Notes: a model not told the origin generated them from the sequence alone. A stretch of 64,000 bases of DNA from Streptomyces justiciae (GCF_015163075.1 NZ_JADDXU010000005.1:310001-374000); one strand, 5' to 3'. Positions 8,507 to 16,577 are shown, counted from the first letter of the stretch. Program-made: numbers and translations.

Positions 8507-9388
8507 CTAGGGCAGTCGTCCGGCGGACCGCGCGTCGAAGAGCGGCGCGAGCAGATCGCCGTAGTCCTGGATACGGGGCCCCATGTCCGTTGCGAGGAAG
8601 GCGAGTTGAGACGCCGACCGGCACTCCTCCACCTCCGTCCAGGTGACCGGCGCCGAGACGGTCGGCTCGGGGCGGGCACGCAGGGTGTAGGGGGTCGCGG
8701 TGGTTTTCCGGGCCGCGTTCTGGCTCCAGTCGACGAACACCTTCCCGGGGCGCAGGCTCCGCGTCATCCGGTGCACGACGAGCTTCGGCATCGCCCGTTC
8801 GGCGGCGACGGCGAGCCCCTTGGCGTACTCCGTCACCCGTTCGGACGGCGTCGGCCGCACCGCCGCCAGCAGATGCAGCCCCTTCGACCCGGACGTCTTG
8901 GCGTACGCCGTGATCCCGTCCGCCGCGAGCCGCTCCTGCAGCCACAGCGCGACCTCACAGCACTCGACGACGGAGGCGGGCGGCCCGGGATCGAGATCGA
9001 ACACGATCCGATCGGCCTCGGCCGGATCACCGACCACCCACTGGGGCGTATGGAACTCGGTGACGAGGTTCGCCGCCCACATCAACGACGCCAGATCCTG
9101 TACGACGACCATCCGCGCCGGCCCCTCCGACCGCGGCACCTCGGCGGTGGTGACCCAGTCGGGCGTACCCGGCGGCACGTTCTTGGCGAAGAACACCTGC
9201 CCGTCGGGCCCGTCCGGGTAGCGCAGGAAGGACAGCGGCCGGTCCCGCAGATGGGGGAGGAGGGCGTCGGCGGTGGTGGCGTAGTAGTGCAGCACCTCGC
9301 CCTTGGTGAACCCGGTCGCGGGATACAGCACCTTCTCCAGGTTGCTGAGCGCGAGCCGGCGCCCCGCCACCTCCGTGATAGGCGTCAT
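8507..9388 (-). CDS. LigD-type DNA polymerase domain (non-homologous end joining)
   Basis: 293 aa, the size of a stand-alone LigD polymerase/primase (AEP superfamily) domain. Motif I 'DRIVFDLDPGP' carries the metal-binding DxD; 'AKTSGSKGLHLL' is the nucleotide-binding motif; 'GKVFVDWSQN' carries the third acidic residue. It fills gaps and adds nucleotides at double-strand breaks held by Ku. No ATP-dependent ligase or nuclease domain is fused, so the ligase must be encoded elsewhere. It is transcribed divergently from ku, 74 bp apart, which suggests shared control. Confidence 0.93.
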   Translation of the reverse strand: MTPITEVAGRRLALSNLEKVLYPATGFTKGEVLHYYATTADALLPHLRDRPLSFLRYPDGPDGQVFFAKNVPPGTPDWVTTAEVPRSEGPARMVVVQDLASLMWAANLVTEFHTPQWVVGDPAEADRIVFDLDPGPPASVVECCEVALWLQERLAADGITAYAKTSGSKGLHLLAAVRPTPSERVTEYAKGLAVAAERAMPKLVVHRMTRSLRPGKVFVDWSQNAARKTTATPYTLRARPEPTVSAPVTWTEVEECRSASQLAFLATDMGPRIQDYGDLLAPLFDARSAGRLP

Positions 9389-9462
9389 ACGATGAGAATC
9401 TCACGCATATCGTCTGATACCGCCCGATCCCTCCCGTGACAGTCGCCGAAAGGATGCCGCCC

Positions 9463-10482
9463 GTGCGATCCATATGGAACGGCGCGATCTCGTTCGGCCT
9501 GGTCAGCATCCCGATCAAGCTGGTCAACGCCACCGAGAGCCACTCGATCTCCTTCCGCCAGATCCATCTGGAGGACGGCGGCCGCATCCGCTACCGCAAG
9601 GTGTGCGAGCTGGAGGAGAAGGAGGTCAGCGGGGCGGAGATCGGCAAGGGGTACGAGGACTCGGACGGCACGATCATCCCCATCACCGACGAGGACCTGT
9701 CCCACCTCCCGCTCCCGACGGCGAAGACGATCGAGATCGTGGCCTTCGTGCCGGCCGACCGGATCGATCCGCTCCAGATGGACGCCGCGTACTACCTGGC
9801 GGCGGGTGGCGCCCCGGCGGCGAAGCCGTACACGCTCCTCCGTGAGGCGCTGAAGCGCAGCAACAAGGTGGCGATCGCCAAGTTCGCGCTGCGGGGGAGG
9901 GAGCGGCTGGGGATGCTGCGGGTGGTGGAGGACGCGATCGCGATGCACGGGCTGCTGTGGCCGGACGAGGTCCGCGCCCCCCAGGGTGTCGCCCCCGACA
10001 CCAAGGTCACGGTCAACGACAAGGAACTCGACCTCGCCGACGCCCTCATGGACACCCTGGGCGAGATCGACCTCGAGGACCTCCACGACGAGTACCGCGA
10101 GGCGCTGGAGGAGGTCGTCGCCGCGAAGGCCGCCGGCGAGACCCCGCCGGCGGCCCCGGAACCGGCCAAGGGCGGCAAGGTCCTCGACCTCATGGCGGCC
10201 CTGGAGAAGAGCGTGCGCGAGGCGAAGGAGTCCCGCGGCGAGGAACCGGCGGAGGTCAGACAACTCCCGCAACGCAAGACGTCGTCCCGCACGACCCCGA
10301 AGCCGGCGCAGGGCAGAAAGTCGACGTCGAAGACGACGACGAAGAAGACGGCCTCGAGCTCGTCCTCGTCCTCGGCAAAGAAGTCGACAGCGACGAAGAA
10401 GACGGCATCGAAGAAGACGGCGTCGGCGACGGCGAAGAAGACGACGGCAAAGAAGACAACACCACGAAAGCGCTCGGCCTGA
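9463..10482 (+). CDS. ku: Ku DNA end-binding protein with Lys-rich tail
   Basis: 339 aa from the GTG at 9463 ('VRSIWNGAISFGLVSIPIKL', the standard Ku start); AAAGGA lies upstream. The ring-forming Ku core occupies about residues 1-255. The last 60 residues or so are low-complexity Lys/Thr/Ser with repeated KKT and a run of seven Ser, resembling histone-like tails. Homodimeric Ku threads onto DNA ends and recruits LigD. Mycobacterial and streptomycete Ku C-terminal extensions are known to add DNA binding. It is divergent from the LigD polymerase gene. Confidence 0.95.
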   Translation: MRSIWNGAISFGLVSIPIKLVNATESHSISFRQIHLEDGGRIRYRKVCELEEKEVSGAEIGKGYEDSDGTIIPITDEDLSHLPLPTAKTIEIVAFVPADRIDPLQMDAAYYLAAGGAPAAKPYTLLREALKRSNKVAIAKFALRGRERLGMLRVVEDAIAMHGLLWPDEVRAPQGVAPDTKVTVNDKELDLADALMDTLGEIDLEDLHDEYREALEEVVAAKAAGETPPAAPEPAKGGKVLDLMAALEKSVREAKESRGEEPAEVRQLPQRKTSSRTTPKPAQGRKSTSKTTTKKTASSSSSSSAKKSTATKKTASKKTASATAKKTTAKKTTPRKRSA

Positions 10483-10502
10483 CGCCTACCAACAGGCCAG
10501 TC

Positions 10503-10548
10503 TCCTTCTCCTCTTCCTGCTCCTTCTCCTCTTCCTGCTCCTTTTCCT
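10503..10548. repeat. 18-bp tandem polypyrimidine repeat
   Basis: TCCTTCTCCTCTTCCTGC occurs at 10503-10520, again identically at 10521-10538, and partly at 10539-10548. The strand asymmetry (all pyrimidine except single G) is striking between ku and the ketosynthase gene. No coding role is evident. Confidence 0.85.
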
Positions 10549-10648
10549 GTGCCAGCCACTTTCTTCCGCCGCGACGGCGCTCAGCCACGACGTCGCAGCC
10601 CGGCGGTGCCGAACCCCGCTCAGCCCGTCCGCGTCCGAGCCCCGCCAC

Positions 10649-12430
10649 TCACCCCATGCGCCGCAAGGCCAGCACCGCGTTGTGCCCCCCGAACCCGAAC
10701 GAGTTGCTGAGCGCGAGATCCCCACCCACCGGCAAGTCCCGCGGAGCGTCCGTCACCACGTCCAGCTCCACCTCGGCGTCCACCTCCGCACACCCCACGG
10801 TCGGCGGCACCACCCCGTGATGCAACGTCAGTACGGTGGCCACGGCCTCCACCCCACCCGCGGCGCCCTGCAGATGCCCGAGGTGCCCCTTGAGCGCGGT
10901 CACCGGCACGGACAGGTTCCGGTTCCCGAGGACGGCCCGCAGCGCACCCGCCTCGGCGAGATCCCCCTCCACGGTGGCCGTGGCATGCGCGTTCACATGG
11001 ACGACGTCCACCACATACCCCCCGGCGTCCCGCACCGCGCGCCGCAGCGCGAGCGCCACCCCGCTCCCCGAGGGATCGGGCGCGGCCATGTGATGCGCGT
11101 CAGCGGAGAGCCCCCACCCCGCGGCCTCGCAGTAGATCCGCGCACCCCGGGCGAGGGCATGTTCCTCGGCCTCCAGCACGAGAACCCCCGCGCCCTCCCC
11201 GTTCACGAACCCGCCCCGGTCCTTGGCGAAGGGCCGCGAAGGCGAACGCCCGTCCTCCAGCCCGGCCTGGGACAACGCCCGCATCGAGGCGAACGACGCC
11301 ATGATCGCCGGCGTCACGACGGCTTCCGCACCGCCCGCGAGGGCGACGTCGACACGGCCGTACCGTATGCGGTCGATGGCCTGCCCGATCGCCTCGGTGC
11401 CGGAGGCACACGCGCTGGTCACCGTCCGGGCCTCCCCGGTGATGTGGAGGTCGAGGGAGACCTGCGAGGCGGCCTGCGAGGGCACGGTCATCGGCGTGGT
11501 GAGCGGCGAGACGGCCCGCGGCCCCTTGTCCCGCAGCTTCCGATCCCCACCGACCAGCACGGAGGCATCCCCGAGGATCGCCCCGAGACTGACCCCGACC
11601 CGCTCGGGATCGAGCCCGCTCTCCCGGGTCCCCCCGTCCACGAACCCGGCGTCGGCCCAGGCCTCCCGCGCGGCGAGCACTGCGAACTGGGCGGCCCGGT
11701 TCATCCGCCGCGCGGCGGCCCGAGGCAACAACTCACCAGGATCGACGGGCACGACCCCGGCCACCCGCACGGGCAGCTCACCGAACTCCTCCCCGTCCAA
11801 CTCCCGTATCCCGTGCCGCCCGTCAAGCAGCCCCCGCCACAACGCATCCACCCCGACCCCGAGCGGAGTCATGGCCCCGAGCCCGGTGACGACGACCCGC
11901 CGCGGCCCACCGGCAGCGGCTTCCCGCGCGGGCCGAGGGTGATGCCGTACGACATACCCCTCCCGGTCGGCGTCACGAGCCCACCCCCGCACGTCCTCGT
12001 CCGCCACCGGCTGCTCCGCACACACGTCGAGATCCCGGTGCCAGGCACCCCAACGCCGTACATACGTCACCTCGGCGGCCCGTGGATCGACGGCCCGCAC
12101 CGAGCTCACCCGGTCGCCGTCCCGGAACTCCACGTCGTCGAGCGGCGGTGACGACAGCCGGGGCACGGCCGCGACGTCCAGCCGGTGACAGGCGACGGTG
12201 ACGGTCCGCTCCCGCCCGAGCACCTCGTCACGGTCCACCCCGCCGAGCGGCGGCCGCAGCGACATCCGGATCGTCTCCGGCGACTCGGGCAGCGTGTGGG
12301 TGACGACGTACCAGCGCTGCCGTTCCACGTCCTCGGGCGACAGCGCGACCAGGTCGCCCGGAATCACCTCGGCGACGCTAACTGTGTGCGGATTTATCGG
12401 GACTTCGGATTTCTCGGATGAATTGGACAT
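10649..12430 (-). CDS. Beta-ketoacyl synthase with unassigned N-terminal domain
   Basis: 593 aa from the ATG at 12430. Residues about 178-593 are a FabF-type condensing enzyme. The nucleophile Cys is about 341 in 'VTSACASGTEA', the first His is in 'VNAHATATVEGD', 'KGHLGHLQGAAG' gives the conserved Lys and second His, and 'NSFGFGGHN' closes the fold. All catalytic residues are present. Residues 1-175 ('VIPGDLVALSPEDVERQRWYV', 'TYVRRWGAWHRDLDV') match no domain I can name. No ACP, chain-length factor, ketoreductase or acyltransferase is adjacent. It may modify primary fatty-acid or polyketide precursors, or it may be a relic of a cluster; the product is unknown. Confidence 0.85.
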   Translation of the reverse strand: MSNSSEKSEVPINPHTVSVAEVIPGDLVALSPEDVERQRWYVVTHTLPESPETIRMSLRPPLGGVDRDEVLGRERTVTVACHRLDVAAVPRLSSPPLDDVEFRDGDRVSSVRAVDPRAAEVTYVRRWGAWHRDLDVCAEQPVADEDVRGWARDADREGYVVRHHPRPAREAAAGGPRRVVVTGLGAMTPLGVGVDALWRGLLDGRHGIRELDGEEFGELPVRVAGVVPVDPGELLPRAAARRMNRAAQFAVLAAREAWADAGFVDGGTRESGLDPERVGVSLGAILGDASVLVGGDRKLRDKGPRAVSPLTTPMTVPSQAASQVSLDLHITGEARTVTSACASGTEAIGQAIDRIRYGRVDVALAGGAEAVVTPAIMASFASMRALSQAGLEDGRSPSRPFAKDRGGFVNGEGAGVLVLEAEEHALARGARIYCEAAGWGLSADAHHMAAPDPSGSGVALALRRAVRDAGGYVVDVVHVNAHATATVEGDLAEAGALRAVLGNRNLSVPVTALKGHLGHLQGAAGGVEAVATVLTLHHGVVPPTVGCAEVDAEVELDVVTDAPRDLPVGGDLALSNSFGFGGHNAVLALRRMG

Positions 12431-12873
12431 ATCCGTACACGCTTCCCATGCTCCGAACTGCCTTGCGGGGGACGGTCCCGAGTGAACGGGACGAAAGCCG
12501 GAAAGGCCATTGTTGAAAGGAAAACATGCCCGGATTCTTACGCTCCGCAAACACCACCCGAAAGCGACGCTCCGTCAACCCACCGACGTACAAGGCGAGT
12601 TACAAGCACAGCCCCGAATGATCTGTGTGCAACCTCACTGCCGCACACACCATCATCAACTGTGCACCGGCACCGACCAACAGGCCAGAACCCGCCTGCA
12701 CTTCACCAAGCACCCGTACTCCGAGCAGCGCGGCCGGACCACCAGGCAACCGCCGCCGCTCCGGCCACAGGCACAAGCGCCCCGAGACCGAGCGCACTCC
12801 GCGACCCCACCGACCAACGCCACGAGAACGGGCATATCGCAGCTCTACCGCGACCACCACGACCCAACGACAA
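12431..12873. other. Intergenic stretch between ketosynthase and tRNA-Arg, no gene seen
   Basis: About 440 bp of visibly lower GC and no codon-position bias in any frame. Overlapping frames of 80-160 codons exist but have unnatural composition (His/Gln/Thr/Pro-rich) and no ribosome site. It holds the ketosynthase promoter region and one copy of a 13-bp repeat (12676-12688). It may be decayed DNA. Confidence 0.6.
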
Positions 12874-12906
12874 AGAGCGGGACCCAGTGAAACTGGGTCC
12901 CGCTCT
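12874..12906 (-). terminator. Intrinsic terminator of tRNA-Arg
   Basis: Perfect 15-bp inverted repeat (AGAGCGGGACCCAGT, loop GAA, ACTGGGTCCCGCTCT) starting 7 nt past the tRNA 3' end on the minus strand. Confidence 0.9.
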
Positions 12907-12912
12907 CCAAAG

Positions 12913-12984
12913 TGCCCACGGCAGGATTCGAACCTGCGCACACGGTTCCGGAGACCGTTGCTCTATCCCCTGAGCTACGCGGGC
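12913..12984 (-). tRNA. tRNA-Arg (anticodon CCG)
   Basis: The minus strand folds as a standard cloverleaf. The acceptor GCCCGCG pairs with CGTGGGC, with one G-U pair. The D-stem is GCTC/GAGC. The anticodon stem ACGGT/ACCGT holds the loop CTCCGGA, giving anticodon CCG, which reads the abundant CGG codon. The T-arm is GCAGG-TTCGAAT-CCTGC. It is 72 nt including the discriminator A, with no encoded CCA, as usual in Streptomyces. Confidence 0.96.
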
Positions 12985-13145
12985 GTCCGCCGCACTGTGC
13001 GCGGCGACGGGTAGAACCCTACCAGCTTCGATGGGGTCTTCATGAACAGGTATTTCCGGCGGTCAGGGGCGGCCCGCGGTCCCCGGTACGGGTGGAAGTC
13101 GGGAAAACCCGGACGCGATGGCCGGTCCGGACCTACTCTCGAGTT

Positions 13146-13622
13146 GTGCCAGGCGCCTCGGGCCGGGTGCTTGTTGTGGACGACAACAAGGTCATCCGGC
13201 AGTTGATCAGGGTCAATCTCGAGCTGGAGGGTCTCGAGGTCGTGACCGCGGCCGACGGTGCCGAGTGTCTGGATGTCGTTCATCAGGTGCGGCCCGATGT
13301 GGTGACCCTCGATGTCGTGATGCCCCGGCTTGATGGGCTTCGTACCGCCGCGCGACTGCGCTCCGATCCCCGGACCCGCGATCTTCCGCTCGCCATCGTC
13401 AGCGCCTGCACCCAGTACGAGGTCGAGAGCGGCCTCGACGTCGGCGTCGACGCCTTCCTCGCCAAGCCCTTCGAGCCTGCCGAACTCGTACGGCTCGTAC
13501 GGCAGTTGATGGAGCGCAGGCACGGTGCGGAGCAGGCGGACGGGGACGACGACGCGGTCTTCGACAGCGTCCTCGGCGCCGGTGAGGCCGAGCGAGCCGG
13601 ACAGGCGGGCGGCTGCGGCTGA
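13146..13622 (+). CDS. Single-domain response regulator (orphan)
   Basis: 158 aa. A receiver domain only: acidic pair in 'VLVVDDNKV', phospho-acceptor Asp about 56 in 'VTLDVVMPRLDG', switch Ser in 'AIVSACT', and Lys in 'FLAKPFEP'. It is followed by a short acidic/Gly tail with no DNA-binding output. No kinase is adjacent. The GTG start has no Shine-Dalgarno, but a TACTCT -10-like box ends 7 nt upstream, which predicts a leaderless mRNA. Output-less receivers act through protein contact or phosphotransfer; the partner here is unknown. Confidence 0.9.
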   Translation: MPGASGRVLVVDDNKVIRQLIRVNLELEGLEVVTAADGAECLDVVHQVRPDVVTLDVVMPRLDGLRTAARLRSDPRTRDLPLAIVSACTQYEVESGLDVGVDAFLAKPFEPAELVRLVRQLMERRHGAEQADGDDDAVFDSVLGAGEAERAGQAGGCG

Positions 13623-13801
13623 TCAGCCCTGCCGCCTGCTTCGTGGAGCAGTAGTCCTTGATTGGCCGTGGCTGGCTGTGGCCGGCCGTCGGGGTTCGGC
13701 AGCGTCCATCAGGCCTCGCCGCTGTCCACGGGCGTCCACATCCCGGACCTTCCGTTAAACCGACTCGCCTACCCACCCCCCTCCTCCCATACGCTTGTCC
13801 C

Positions 13802-15001
13802 GTGACCCCCGTCGAGCTCTCCAGTACCGTGCTGCGCGCGGTCCGTCGCGCTGTCGACGGTGGAGAGCTGAGCGTGACGGTTCCCGGACGGGCCGTCGTC
13901 GCGCCTCCCGGGCCCGGCGGCTGTGGTGACTACGCCACCAACATCGCCCTCCAGCTCGCCCGCCCCGCAGGGAGGCCTGCGGACAAGGTCGCCGCGATCC
14001 TGCGGGCCCATCTCCTCGACGCCCCCGGTGTCACCGACGTCGTCGTCACCGGGCCCGGCTTCCTCAACATCAGCCTGCGCGAGTCCGGCTCCGGCGCGCT
14101 CGTCGAGGAGATCCTCCGGCGCGGGCGGCACTACGGATGCGCTGACGGGCTCACCGGCGAGATCTTCCGGCTGCACGCGCCTCACGAGGTCCGCGCCGTC
14201 GTCGTCATGGACGCCGTCTCCCGGCTCCTCCGCTCCCAGGGCGCCCTCGTCCGGAACACCTGCGAGGCGCCTCCCGAACCGGAGTGGACCGACCTCCTCG
14301 GCGCCCACGTCGACGCCTTCGGCACCCCCGAGACCCCGGCCCCCCTCGACGTCAACGCCAGCCAGGCACCCGCCCCCGCCGACTCAGCCGACCTTGACGT
14401 CAACGTCAGCCAGGCACCCGTCCCCGCCGCCCTCGCCCCCCTCGACGGCAACGTCAGCTGGACGCCCGCCCCCGCCCTCGACGTCCGCCAAGGACCCACC
14501 CCCCTCAACGTCCCCATCCGCCCGGTCCCCGCCCCCACCACCCCCACCCCCCTCGGCCGCGACGCCGCCCGCTGGGCCCTGCTGTGTCCCGCCGCCCACG
14601 ACCGGCCCCGGATCACCGACGAGCACCTCGTCCAGCGCGAGGGCAACCCCCTCTTCCGCGTCCGTTACACCCATGCCCGCACCCGGGCCCTCAGCCGCAA
14701 CGCCGCCGACCTCGGCTTCACCGCCGTACCCGGCGACGTACGGCACAGCCTCACCCCGCTGCTCGCCGACCACCCCCGGGTCCTCGCCCAGGCGGCAGCC
14801 GACCGCGCGCCCGACCGTCTCGCCCGGCACCTCGTCACCGTCGCCGATGCCGCGCTCACCCTCCTGCCCGGCGTGCTGCCGCGCGGCGACGAGAAACCCT
14901 CGGCCGCCCACCGTGCCCGGCTCGCCCTCGCCGAAGCCGCCGGGACGGTGCTGGCCGGCGGCCTGTCCCTGCTCGGCATCGACGCACCCGACCACATCTA
15001 G
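13802..15001 (+). CDS. nrtL: ArgS-related anticodon-binding protein lacking the catalytic core (NrtL-like)
   Basis: 399 aa. The N-terminal part ('GDYATNIALQLARPAGRPADKVA', 'VVVTGPGFLNISL') matches the tRNA-recognition Add-1 domain of arginyl-tRNA synthetase. The C-terminal part ('RVRYTHARTRALSRNAADLG', 'PDRLARHLVTVADAALTLLPG') matches its DALR anticodon-binding helices. The Rossmann core with HIGH and KMSKS is absent. In its place lies a Pro/Ala-rich linker with a 48-bp tandem repeat. It therefore cannot aminoacylate alone but might bind tRNA-Arg. The GTG start follows TACGCT by 7 nt with no ribosome site, a leaderless pattern. lysA follows after 17 bp. I recall RefSeq naming this family NrtL. 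Confidence 0.85.
   Translation: MTPVELSSTVLRAVRRAVDGGELSVTVPGRAVVAPPGPGGCGDYATNIALQLARPAGRPADKVAAILRAHLLDAPGVTDVVVTGPGFLNISLRESGSGALVEEILRRGRHYGCADGLTGEIFRLHAPHEVRAVVVMDAVSRLLRSQGALVRNTCEAPPEPEWTDLLGAHVDAFGTPETPAPLDVNASQAPAPADSADLDVNVSQAPVPAALAPLDGNVSWTPAPALDVRQGPTPLNVPIRPVPAPTTPTPLGRDAARWALLCPAAHDRPRITDEHLVQREGNPLFRVRYTHARTRALSRNAADLGFTAVPGDVRHSLTPLLADHPRVLAQAAADRAPDRLARHLVTVADAALTLLPGVLPRGDEKPSAAHRARLALAEAAGTVLAGGLSLLGIDAPDHI
14348..14491 (+). repeat. 48-bp tandem repeat (three units) in nrtL linker
   Basis: Units begin at 14348, 14396 and 14444, exactly 48 bp apart. They share a 33-base core encoding DVNxSQAPxPA (third unit DGNVSWTPAPA). The first two cores differ by only a few bases. The period is 16 codons, so copy-number change keeps the frame. 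Confidence 0.9.
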
Positions 15002-15018
15002 AGAGCCAGCCACAGATC

Positions 15019-16419
15019 ATGAGCCGTTCCGCCCACCCCGCCGGGCCCCGTCACGCCGACGTCCTCCCTGAGGGGCGCTCCGTAGCAAGCACAGTGCCGC
15101 CCGCCGACCTCAACACCCTCGATCCCAAGGTCTGGGCCCAGACCGTGACGCGCGATGAGGACGGGGTCCTGACCGTCGGCGGCATCAGCGTCACCCAGCT
15201 CGCCGAGGAGCACGGCACCCCCGCCTACATCCTCGACGAGGCCGACTTCCGCGAGCGGGCCCGCGCCTGGCGTACCGCCTTCGGGGCCGACGCCGACGTC
15301 TTCTACGCCGGCAAGGCGTTCCTGTCGCGTGCCGTCGTGCGGTGGCTGCACGAAGAGGGGCTCAACCTCGACGTCTGCTCCGGCGGCGAACTCGCCACCG
15401 CCCTCTCCGCCGGCATGCCCGCCGACCGCATCGCCTTCCACGGCAACAACAAGTCGACGGGCGAGATCCGCCGGGCCATCGAGGCCGGTGTCGGGCGGAT
15501 CGTGCTCGACTCCTTCCAGGAGATCGTGCGCGTTGCGCACATCGCCGCGGAGCTCGGCAAGCGGCAGCGTGTGCAGATCCGGATCACGGTGGGGGTGGAG
15601 GCGCACACCCATGAGTTCATCGCCACCGCCCACGAGGACCAGAAGTTCGGCATCCCGCTCGCCGGCGGGCAGGCCGCTGAGGCCGTGCGCCGGGCGCTCC
15701 AGCTGGACTCCCTCGAACTCATCGGGATTCACTCCCACATCGGTTCGCAGATCTTCGACATGTCCGGGTTCGAGGTCGCCGCGCACCGGGTGGTGGGGCT
15801 GCTCAAGGACATCCGCGACGAGCACGGCGTCGAGCTGCCCGAGATCGACCTCGGGGGCGGGCTCGGCATCGCCTACACCTCCGACGACGACCCCCGTGAG
15901 CCGCACGAGATCGCCAAGGCGCTCACCGAGATCGTGACGAGGGAGTGCGAGGGCGCCAAGCTGCGGACGCCGCGCATCTCCGTCGAGCCGGGGCGCGCCA
16001 TCGTCGGGCCCACCGCCTTCACCTTGTACGAGGTCGGCACTATCAAGCCCCTCGACGGACTGCGCACATACGTCTCCGTCGACGGCGGCATGTCCGACAA
16101 CATCCGGACCGCGCTGTACGACGCCGAGTACAGCGTCGTTCTCGTGTCCCGGACGAGCGACGCCGAGCCGATGCTCGCCCGCGTCGTCGGCAAGCACTGC
16201 GAGAGCGGGGACATCGTGGTCAAGGACGCGTTCCTGCCCGCCGACCTCGCGCCGGGCGACCTGATCGCCGTACCGGCGACGGGTGCGTACTGCCGTTCCA
16301 TGGCGAGCAACTACAACCACGTCCTGCGGCCGCCGGTCGTCGCCGTGCGCGACGGCGAGTCGCGGGTCATCGTCCGGCGCGAGACGGAGGAGGACCTCCT
16401 GCGTCTCGACGTCGGATGA
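15019..16419 (+). CDS. lysA: Diaminopimelate decarboxylase
   Basis: 466 aa. Converts meso-diaminopimelate to L-lysine, the last step of lysine synthesis. A fold-III PLP enzyme: Lys about 99 in 'VFYAGKAF' forms the internal aldimine; 'HSHIGSQI' and the Gly-rich 'DLGGGLGIAY' bind phosphate; 'EPGRAIVG', 'CESGD' and 'GAYCRSMASNYN' build the active site across the dimer. The family-typical actinobacterial N-terminal extension (about 40 residues) precedes the barrel. It lies 17 bp after nrtL, so the two are probably co-transcribed. A hairpin follows at 16446. Confidence 0.96.
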   Translation: MSRSAHPAGPRHADVLPEGRSVASTVPPADLNTLDPKVWAQTVTRDEDGVLTVGGISVTQLAEEHGTPAYILDEADFRERARAWRTAFGADADVFYAGKAFLSRAVVRWLHEEGLNLDVCSGGELATALSAGMPADRIAFHGNNKSTGEIRRAIEAGVGRIVLDSFQEIVRVAHIAAELGKRQRVQIRITVGVEAHTHEFIATAHEDQKFGIPLAGGQAAEAVRRALQLDSLELIGIHSHIGSQIFDMSGFEVAAHRVVGLLKDIRDEHGVELPEIDLGGGLGIAYTSDDDPREPHEIAKALTEIVTRECEGAKLRTPRISVEPGRAIVGPTAFTLYEVGTIKPLDGLRTYVSVDGGMSDNIRTALYDAEYSVVLVSRTSDAEPMLARVVGKHCESGDIVVKDAFLPADLAPGDLIAVPATGAYCRSMASNYNHVLRPPVVAVRDGESRVIVRRETEEDLLRLDVG

Positions 16420-16445
16420 GACGTCGGACAGCCGCCGAAGCCCGA

Positions 16446-16472
16446 GGGCGGAAGATCTCCTGTCTTCCGCCC
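16446..16472 (+). terminator. Hairpin downstream of lysA
   Basis: Perfect 10-bp stem GGGCGGAAGA/TCTTCCGCCC with a 7-nt loop, 26 bp after the lysA stop. No T-run follows, as is usual for Streptomyces terminators. Confidence 0.75.
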
Positions 16473-16493
16473 CCGTACAAATGAAATAGATGT

Positions 16494-16534
16494 CTCACGA
16501 TCCGGACGAAGGGTAGAAACTCCCGTCCGGTGAG
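16494..16534 (+). promoter_or_regulatory. Inverted repeat in front of hom
   Basis: CTCA plus CCGGACG pairs with CGTCCGG plus TGAG around a 15-nt loop, ending 43 bp before the hom start. It lies in the hom promoter or leader, so it could be an operator or a 5' RNA structure. No leader peptide rich in Thr or Met codons was found. Confidence 0.45.
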
Positions 16535-16577
16535 TGAGACTGGTCCAACCGTAGACGGTATGAGGAAACGAGGTCGG

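Noticed and set aside
10256..10648. Minus-strand 130-codon frame over the ku tail
   Set aside because: Antisense to ku; the Lys/Glu and Ser stretches are reflections of the tandem repeat and the KKT codons.
12482..12973. Overlapping frames of 113-163 codons between the ketosynthase gene and tRNA-Arg
   Set aside because: They have no ribosome site or GC3 bias, unnatural composition, and run through the terminator and tRNA.
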